Virus record (IMG/VR): IMGVR_UViG_3300025671_000325
Span: 1-30,610 of that record
Source of the DNA: a virus
Strand: one strand, 5' to 3'
DNA: 30,610 bases
Made by a program: the position numbers and the translations under genes. The notes under the pieces are model-generated. The model worked only from the letters and a program-made list of their open reading frames with translations, did not search any database and had not been told where the DNA came from. Each line of letters starts with the position of its first letter. The first letter of the stretch is position 1. Positions 9,411 to 18,000 of this stretch are shown one piece after another.

Positions 9411-10394
9411 TTATATTTTTATAAAATCAACGTCTAACTTGCTGTAATCTACCATGTCATAACCATCAGGACGTTTTACAACCGCTTCTTGATTAACTTC
9501 ATCTGACATAACACCTTGGTAAACGCCATTACCTATTGACTTGTCTTTATATTCAAATTTATATATATTTATTCCACTAGGAGACTTACCTATTAAAGAT
9601 ATATTTTCTTTTAATCTTCTATCACTTTGGAAAAACTTAGAAATAGTACTTCTTCTGCTATCTTCAGCCTCTCTTGCCCCTTGCAACATACCAGCTTCTA
9701 GTGACATTAAACCTTGTAATCTTTCAAAGTCTAATTGTCTTTGCGCTTGTGCACCTGCTATTTTAGCATCTTGTTGTCTTGCGGCTCCTTCTAATTGCAT
9801 TTGTTGTTGTGCGGCAGCACCACCCAATATCATTTGTTGTTGTTGTGCAGCACCTTGCATCCTAGCCATTTCAGCTGATTGAGCTCCTTGCGCAGCAGCC
9901 ATTTGATTTTGTGCAGCACCTTGAGCGGCAGCCATTTGATTTTGAGACTCTTGTTGTCCTATTGAAGCAGAACTTTGTCTTGCTTGGTTCATGCCAGCAT
10001 TAGCTAAAGATTGTGCTAGACCACCAACTCCACTACCACCAGCAGCACCGCCTAAGTTTTCAAGTAAATTAGCTTGGCTTTGTCGAAACTGGTCTCTTTC
10101 AAATTCTGCTTGTTGTGTGTTTACGGTTAAATCTTCAAAAGTATTTTCTAAATTTCCAAATTGATTTTGCGCGCCAGCAAATACATTTTGAGCTCCCTCA
10201 AAAACATTGTCAGCACCTGCAAAAACATTTTTATAGTTTGCAGCTAAATTGTTTATATCTCTGTCTTCAAACTCACCTCTTAACGTATTTAAATTGTCTA
10301 ACGCATCGATTTGTTGTTGTCGAGCTAATTCCCTAGCTTCTCTATTTCTATTTTTTAAAGGACTATATGGTTTTATTTTTCTTCCTACTGCCAT
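9411..10394 (-). CDS. Ala/Gln-rich structural protein with C-terminal S74 self-cleaving chaperone
   Basis: The C-terminus carries the intramolecular chaperone motif SDRRLKENI beginning at S257, followed by a short SGINIYKFEYK segment. In the S74 family (endosialidase-type tailspikes and relatives) this domain helps a trimeric fibre fold and then cuts itself off just before the Ser, which would release about 71 residues here. The N-terminal half contains near repeats of N-V-F-A-G-A-x-N at residues 55-89. Residues about 145-232 are Ala/Gln/Met-rich with recurring QMAAAQGA and AAQQQ units that predict long helices. There is no obvious receptor-binding beta domain, which is unusual for an S74 protein. 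It lies 3 bases upstream of the 520-residue gene. It may be a trimeric coiled-coil fibre, a needle or an internal rod. The domain call is firm; the particle location is inferred. Confidence 0.8.
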   Translation of the reverse strand: MAVGRKIKPYSPLKNRNREARELARQQQIDALDNLNTLRGEFEDRDINNLAANYKNVFAGADNVFEGAQNVFAGAQNQFGNLENTFEDLTVNTQQAEFERDQFRQSQANLLENLGGAAGGSGVGGLAQSLANAGMNQARQSSASIGQQESQNQMAAAQGAAQNQMAAAQGAQSAEMARMQGAAQQQQMILGGAAAQQQMQLEGAARQQDAKIAGAQAQRQLDFERLQGLMSLEAGMLQGAREAEDSRRSTISKFFQSDRRLKENISLIGKSPSGINIYKFEYKDKSIGNGVYQGVMSDEVNQEAVVKRPDGYDMVDYSKLDVDFIKI

Positions 10395-10435
10395 GTTTTA
10401 TTGTTTTATTTATTTATAATTACACTTTTTATGTG

Positions 10436-10786
10436 TTATTTACTACTTTGAACTGTTTCTGAGCCAACAGCAAATAATTCTATTTTGTCTGTCCTACCAT
10501 TTACCATTTTAATCTTAGCGTAATAACCTAGTAAATCACCTTTGTTTACCTCATCATTTTTAGAAAACATTATAAAAAAACCTTGCAAAGGAGGATTAAC
10601 AACATTAGTAACAGATATTGTGTAAGTTGTAACTTGATCTATCACGCCAATTTCCATAGCATCGTCCATGTTTGCAGTGTTGTATGTATTACCAGGAACA
10701 CCTACATTAGATGTTATAGGTAAATACCAAGCTATATCGCCAACTTGTACAGAGACATTAAGTGGTTCTTGAAAGTTTATTATCAT
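10436..10786 (-). CDS. Small phage structural protein, unknown function (116 aa)
   Basis: This short beta-rich protein contains a central FFIMFSKND segment, then GYYAKIKMVN and a C-terminal SETVQSSK. I recall comparable FIMFSK...GYYA proteins from other marine phage structural regions, but from memory only. It starts one base after the stop of the 419-residue gene, so the two are probably translated together. A 41-base AT-rich gap then separates it from the S74 gene. There is no signal peptide, coiled coil or catalytic motif. Its position after the tail genes suggests a minor virion component, for example a tail-tip or decoration protein. Coding is supported by the tight packing and continuous frame; function is unknown. 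Confidence 0.6.
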   Translation of the reverse strand: MIINFQEPLNVSVQVGDIAWYLPITSNVGVPGNTYNTANMDDAMEIGVIDQVTTYTISVTNVVNPPLQGFFIMFSKNDEVNKGDLLGYYAKIKMVNGRTDKIELFAVGSETVQSSK

Positions 10787-10787
10787 A

Positions 10788-12047
10788 TTATTCTACTGTT
10801 AAAATATTATCTAAATTTAGTTTAAAAGTTAAATCAGAAGTTCCATAGCTTTTAATCAAAACATCACAAGTTACAGTTGCAGCTCTACTACTACCTGTAA
10901 ACGTAACTGTTTGGCCATTTTCTATTGTTTGTGCTGAGCTTACAGTAACACTAACACCGTCACTCACAGAGTCTACGTGTGGTGATGAAGCTGTAACGCC
11001 TATACCAGTCATCAAAACCGTTTCAGCTGCTTTAATACCGTTTGTACTAGTTACTGGAATTGTTGTGCTACTACTAACAGCTGCGTCAGTTGTTGTTACT
11101 ACAGGATCTATTGCTAAAGCAAAGTTTGAAATAGTTAAATCCGCTCCGTTAAATTTTTGTAAATGATCAGTTCCTTTGCCAGTAAAAGTTAAAGTTCTAT
11201 CTGCAACAAAAGTAGAACTTTTGCTAATAACAACAGTACCTCCCTTATCACTAACTACAAAAGATTTTCCGTTTACAATTTCTACTACTGAAGGTGTAAT
11301 GTAAATAGATTTTTTTGATGTAGAATTGTTTGTATCATAATATCCAGCATGTACTTGAGTAATAACAGAGTTACTAGCTATGCCAGTACCAGAAACTCCC
11401 ATACCTACAGAAATACCTTCTATATTTTTTAATTCAAGTGAAGTTCCTGAACCAGCAGTTCTAGTATCTTTTGTTGTAGTAAACTCAAAATCAGAAGCAA
11501 CTGGTTGCCTAGCTATTACAAAATTACTACTACTTAAAGTTATAGGAAAATTTAAAGATAAGTTTGCAGCAACTTTTTGATTAACAGAGCTGTTTAAGCC
11601 TGTAGATGTAACATCGCTAGGTTCTACAACAGCAGCGTTTGAGTGTAATAAGCTAAAAGTAATTACTGGATCATCGTATTGGTATATATAAGGAGACGTG
11701 TATATTGTTTCTTTTGAAAATGATTTTGCTAAAACAGTTTCTTTTATAGGAGTAATAATTATTTGATACCGGTCATCATCTGAAATTGATGGAAAAACAA
11801 TTGTATTGCTATACACACCGCTTTGTCCAATAGTAATAGGATCTGACTGCGTAGGAGTTGCTGAAAATGCAGGCGCTACAACTGTTGAGTAAGAAATATT
11901 TTGTGGAAAATTATAAAAATGATCGTCTTCATTTTTTACAATTAAACTAAAACAAGCACCAGTATCTCCAAAAACTTCGTACTTTTTAGCAGTTTGAGCT
12001 TTTGGCATTGCAGCTGCGTTTATTGATAATTCTTTTATTTCTTTCAT
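10788..12047 (-). CDS. Beta-rich structural protein with repeated modules (419 aa)
   Basis: The protein is dominated by Ser, Thr, Val and Gly in short alternating stretches typical of beta sandwiches. A module containing GISVGMGVSGTGIASNSV lies at about residues 202-240 and ends in a TLTFTGKG strand. A diverged second copy at about 318-390 has NGIKAAETVLMTGIGV and ends in TVTFTGSS. A similar G-M-x-V-x-G-x-G-I motif appears in the neighbouring 455-residue adaptor at 20291-21658. There is no transmembrane or enzymatic motif. The gene lies 5 bases after the giant nozzle gene and 1 base before the 116-residue gene. A role as a tail accessory or fibre protein fits the composition and location but is inferred; the family is not recognised with certainty. 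Confidence 0.6.
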   Translation of the reverse strand: MKEIKELSINAAAMPKAQTAKKYEVFGDTGACFSLIVKNEDDHFYNFPQNISYSTVVAPAFSATPTQSDPITIGQSGVYSNTIVFPSISDDDRYQIIITPIKETVLAKSFSKETIYTSPYIYQYDDPVITFSLLHSNAAVVEPSDVTSTGLNSSVNQKVAANLSLNFPITLSSSNFVIARQPVASDFEFTTTKDTRTAGSGTSLELKNIEGISVGMGVSGTGIASNSVITQVHAGYYDTNNSTSKKSIYITPSVVEIVNGKSFVVSDKGGTVVISKSSTFVADRTLTFTGKGTDHLQKFNGADLTISNFALAIDPVVTTTDAAVSSSTTIPVTSTNGIKAAETVLMTGIGVTASSPHVDSVSDGVSVTVSSAQTIENGQTVTFTGSSRAATVTCDVLIKSYGTSDLTFKLNLDNILTVE

Positions 12048-12052
12048 ATTAT

Positions 12053-15000
12053 TTATATTACAAATTCAACGTCTGAGCTAAAATAACCTAAGAAAAAAGC
12101 TTCACCTTGTGAAGACCAATATGGACTATTTGTATCATTAGTTCCATAAGCTTGTTGAAACTCATTTACCCTACTTTGGCTACCTAAGTGTATTTTAACA
12201 CCGTTACCATTACCACAACCTTTAACATATAACGCCGCGCGACCTGTGTATGGAGCTGTGGTTCCAAACGCTATTGGATTAGCAAAATTTTGCGCAAACT
12301 CAAGCCGCCAATTTGGACCAATATAAACATGTTCAATATCATCAAGGTTTATTAAAATAAGTCTAGTATTACAATAACGAGTTAGACCTGGCGGGTTGTT
12401 GTAATAAGCATTTCCAGATCCTGGTGCGCTTCCATCCCAATAAAAAATAGTATTCTCACCTAATCTAGCCATAGTATAATTACTACTGCTCCAAGAATTA
12501 CCACCACCACCACCGTAATTAGGATCAAAATATCTTGGATTAGTTGGAGTGCCACTAAGTCCACCCATTCCTTGTATATTATCTGGAACATAAATACCAT
12601 CAGACCACGACGTAGCGTGTGGTGGGAAATGTTGTGTAGAGCCAGTGCTATAGCTTTTTGGTCTAGTCACGTTACCACTTCCATCATCAAAAAGACCATT
12701 TACTTGAGCAATTAAATCCCAGTCTAGATAAGAATAACCATTACCATGATCTCCATAACCACCCTGCGTTGTTGTTGGAATAAATGTTTGAGCACTTGCA
12801 TATCCATTACTTCCACCACCACCAATATTAGTGGTACCTACTCCAGCAAAACTTGAATAACTGTGGATATTTTCATTTGTAATTATAACAGAGTGCATGT
12901 AAGGATTGTTGTCTCTATCTACTTTTACAGTACCTACACCACAGTCAGTCACCTCTATAGTTTCTCCTAAGTTCCAGTTTAACAAATCTAAAGTGTTGTT
13001 TGTTAGATTATTTAAAGGCAATGTTTTAAAAGATATTTGATACATCATTGTGTTTTGCCAAAATAATGGTAGCATATCTAAATTGTAGTAAGTGCTTGTG
13101 TTATCTGTTTCGCTATGTATAAAATCAGATATATTTTGGTTGTGAATAACAAGTCTTTCAAAAAGTGGTTGTAATGCAAAATCTTGCATACCTGTTAAAT
13201 CAGAAATATAATCACCATCTTGCCTTGTCTGCGTGCATAAGTGTACGTCGTCGCCAAAACCAAGTATTCCACCACTATACGTCATGTTAGCTTGAGAACC
13301 AATATACAAGCCTATTGCCAAGCCATACGGGTTTGTTAAGGTTGAAAAAGCTTCAGAGCAGCAACTGGTATTATCGTCCCAACGAGTAACTCCTAGTGTT
13401 AATAAATTACCATCTTGAGTTGAAAAAACAATGCCAGGCGCAGTAAAACTCGCGGCTTGCATTCCACTTACATTTTCTTCTAAACACTCCTCAAAAACAC
13501 CATCAGGAACGTAAGTTTCTATAATACTGTTTCCATTCCAAGGTAAGTTTGCTAAAGCAGGAGTTGAAGCTACTGTCAGGGTTCCAGCTCCATTACCAGT
13601 CAAACCGCAAAAAGATACAAGGGCAGTATTACAATTATTACCATCATCACAAGTTGGACAACAAGGTAAAAGACCAGGCACACCTGGATCTGTACCTATC
13701 CAACAATCACCTGTAGTGCCGTCCCAAGGCACATAAGCCCCGCCAGCAGTGTCATAGCAATCAACGTTAGGCACTAAATAATTATTAGCTGTAGTGTCTA
13801 AACACCCATCAATACAACACATGCTAATATCATCATCAGTTGCCCAGGGCATGTAATTTGAATTAGTACTGTCCATACAGCCTTTGTATATACAACCACA
13901 ACCTTGAGCAGCATTACCAGCCCAATTAGCGTTTAATGTTGCATTATCAGCAGCAACGGTAATTGTATTACCATAATTTGAGTTATAAAGTGGATCCGTA
14001 GGGTTATTACTACCTGTCACATCTGTGTAAGTATAAGAGTTAAAAGGAGTATAACTACTAACAGTGCAAGGAAGTATTTCAAGTGGATCTAATTGTGAGT
14101 TTGAACCGTTGTAACTTGGCCAAACGCTATAACCCGATGCGTTCATTGTAGTTGTTGCTAACGTACCATCATCTAAACATGTTTGACTTATAATATTTCC
14201 ATTAAGGTCGTATCTAGTTCCATAGTAATAGTATGGTAAACAACTACCATCGTCACAATCTACTGTAGGATCGTAATTCATTGCGTAAACATCGCTCTTA
14301 CAGCCAAAAGTACCTACACATGCTGGGCAAGCAGCCTGAGCAGCAGCTAGCGTTGTATATGCACCACTACCAGAAGTGTTTACTTGTGTTCCACCACTAA
14401 CAGTGTTACAGTCCCAAGAGTCTACCCAAAGACAAGTACCCGGTATTGTTGCGTTAACGTTGTAATTTGAAGATGCTATTCCGCTTGGTGAAAACTCGTC
14501 CATACAACCTTGATACTGACATGAACCATCATCTGTAGTTGCAGCATACACTGTTCCGTTAGGATGTGTAATATAAGTTATACCGTAATAAGAATTTGCA
14601 TCAGTACAACCGTCATACGTGCAACTACCATCATCAAAGTTAATTGTAAGTCCACCGTAATTATTTGCATTTGGATCCATACAACCAGCAACTATAGGTG
14701 GCAAGCCAACAGCCACACCTAGACCCTGTATGTGAAAATCACTAGCGTTTAAAGTTTGTTTTGTTAAGTATTCTTCTTTACCTTTTATGTAATTAAACCA
14801 TTTACCTTCTTTTTTTACAAAATCAGTTACTCTACCTTTTTCAAGATCTGTTGATATAGCTGTAAGATTCCAGCCTTTTACTTGTTCTAAATTATAAAAA
14901 CCTACATTTGCATTTGATTGTACATCTGGATCTGCAACTTCTTTAACTATTCTAGCTTGACTACCTTCGTAGTTTATAGTTTTAAAAGATTTTACAGTAT

Positions 15001-18000
15001 CAGGAGCATCGTTTAATAAAAACTCTACAGTAGAATTAACATGGGCACCGTAAAAAGTATTTCTAGGTACAGTTTTATCGTGGTGCTTCCAAGGTATTGA
15101 ATTGTAAAAAGTATAATATTTGTTTTCTACACTACCGCCTTGCTCTAAAATAAAAGACTTAAAACTAGTCCAACCAGTAACAGATTCATTAAAAGATAAT
15201 GTTTCTCCACTACTCTTAAAACACAAGGTGTCTCGCAGGGTTAAATTATAATCTTTTTTATTAGCGTCAAAAGAACCAATAAGAAGTTCGTAAACTGGCA
15301 TAGCTTCTTGAAAATAGTTAGACATGCCATACTCAGATATTGGTGTTAAACCATCTTTAGAAAGTCTAAGCACAGCGCCTCTTTGTTTATCTGTAAAATA
15401 AGCTCTATAGTTATCTACAGCAAAGCTTTCTGGGTTTTGTGATATACCAAAATCACCAGCAAAAGGCATTGTTTGGCCAAGAACATTTTCTGTTGCAATT
15501 AAATTAGGATTTCCATCAGCGTTAAAGACAGCATCTTTATTAGCTTGTATTCTTATAACTCTATCTTCACAAAAAGTAACTAAATCAGTATTTCTGCTAA
15601 ACAACTTTTGTATACTACCGTAGGTTGGATTTAAATCTTTAGTTATTTTTTCTGCTTGAATAAATTGATTTAAACTGTTAATACCACTTGTTGAATTATA
15701 TAAGCCAGAGTATATCAACCCACTTGATCTTCTTTCTTGTTCATAATGCTCATCTGTCGTTGTTGAAACTTTAACACCTTTGTCTATAATAACCTGGTTA
15801 AAGTCATCTCTTAATCTATTAGACTCTACACCGTTACCAAAAGAATAACAGTTAAACCAAGAAAGACCAACAACACCAGTAGTACCAAACACAAAATACG
15901 CTACTTCATTTGGAAATAAAGGTACGTTTGAAAAGTTTAAAGTAGGTGTGGTTGAAAGTGGAGTGTACCAATTACCGTTTAACGTTGTAAAAGTTCCATT
16001 TGGCCTTGTAAATACAAGCTCCGAAGCTCCGGAAGGTTGAGCACGTAAAGGAGTGTTAAATTTTATTAAAACATTACCGTCTTGGTCTTGAGTAAATCCA
16101 GTTACTATAGTTCTTGTGTTAAAATCTAAAAGTAGTGGGTGTGTTTTACACGTTACTACAGATCCTAGCGGTACTAACTGCTCTGCAGTTTTAATATTAA
16201 ATTTTGTCGGAAATATACTACCTGTAGAATAAAACAAATCTAAATCAATACTTTCTTTAGGCTCTGTTTCAAATATAGCTGGATTAGAACTTCTTACAGC
16301 GTCATTATCATCATCAGTTCTTTGCTCTAAAAATTGTATTGTTATGGGGTTTTCATTTGCACCAACCGCGCAAGCGTTTTGATGTGGCGCTGTAACGGGT
16401 ACTGAAGAAATAGTAGATCCAATTGCACTCTCAACATTTATATCTTTATCTATTGGTATTTTATAAGTTACCCTTCTATTAGTTGGATAGCAAAATTGAA
16501 AATAAAGATTATTGTATTTACCTCTTAAACCAGCATCACCTTCTAAACCTGGAGATCCAGGTACTGTAGCAGACCAACTGTCAAAAGCGGCTTCAACTAT
16601 AGACCAATCAGTGTGGTTATATTTTCTTTGCTTAGTTATATTTACTGTACTAGATATTGTGTAAATAACCTCGTTGACATCACCAACAAATTTAAATTTA
16701 GCACCAGGAGTAATACTGTTTACAACATTGTTTTGATCAACGTGATCTGGGTTTGTGCTAGATCCTACTGCCCATATATAGTTTTCATTAATATCGTTAT
16801 AATTAATCTCACGCTGCAAAGTTCCATAATTACTAATAGGTTCGCCAAGACCAGCTCCTCCAACAAAAGGAAGTATTATAGAGAAAGCTAAATCTATATA
16901 GTTTTGCCCATTTTCTTCGTATATACCTCTTCCATAATTAAAACTACTATTAGAATTTGTAACGTGCCCTGGATCTGAAATGTTATTACTACTTGAGCTA
17001 GGATGCGTTCCAGCGTAATAAGTTTGGTCTATAAACCAATTACTAACATAGTTAGTTGAATTACCAGGTGCAAAATCCATTAAATTACTCCAGTCTCTAG
17101 GCCCATCAGCAGATTCAAAACCTGAATTTGAGTCACCAGCGCTGTAGATAGTGCCAGGACCAACGTTAGGTAATACGTGTGGATTAACGTTTGAAGAAGT
17201 GTACTGTTCCCATTCTGCTGGTGCTGTGGAAGCAACAGAGTGTGTTGTACCTTGAACTATATCTGGGGCACCTGTGTCAGAAAGATAAAAAGTTGATATT
17301 GACTCTACAACTTCGTATTCTTCTACAGACGAAGCACTCGTGTTTAAAAAAGTATCTGCTATAGAATCACTATTAATTTTTACAAAAAATTTACCATCAA
17401 ACTCTGGTTTTACTCTTGTTATAGCTTTGTAAAAACGAATTTTAAGACCTGTAACAAAACTTGTTGTACCGGTGGAATACATCCAGTCTTCTGTTGATAA
17501 TATAGGAGTTTCTAAAACAATAGAAAAAATTGATGTATCATTAGAAATATTTACAACATTGTATTTTTTAGAATATCTACCAGTAGTGTCTTTAAAATCA
17601 AACTGCATGTTTTCTTTTATATCTGATAAATCAACGCTAGATTGCGTAGACCATGAAAGTATATCTATTTCAAAAGTCTTAACACCTGGGGCCAAAGCAT
17701 TACTAACACCGTTAAAAACAGCGCTATCACTTTGTGCTAATAATCTTTTTTTAGTCTTTAAAAATTCAGGAGCTTCATTTTCTATTGCAATTATTTTATA
17801 TTTAGCATTATTTTTTACTAAAATATCTGAATCTGCTCCTTTTTTTAATATTAAAAAAGTTTCTTCATCAACTTTGTTTCTTTCAGATGAGGGAAATGAC
17901 AACCATAAATTACCGTCTTCTGCTTTGTAAACTCTATCTAAAGCTAAGTTATAGTATTCGTTGGCAGTTTCTTTAACATATATTTTGTAATTTTTAGCCC

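Noticed and set aside
16016-16040. Short inverted repeat around CCGAAGCTCCGG
   Set aside because: It is within the nozzle coding frame, imperfect and short, and has no U-run; most likely coding sequence by chance.
17472-17930. Plus-strand open frame of 152 codons
   Set aside because: It lies entirely within the nozzle gene on the opposite strand, and its product is Ser/Leu/Ile-rich in the way antisense AT-rich frames are. The minus-strand frame has recognisable phage motifs. The same applies to the other plus-strand frames, for example 3286-3642 and 9541-9882.
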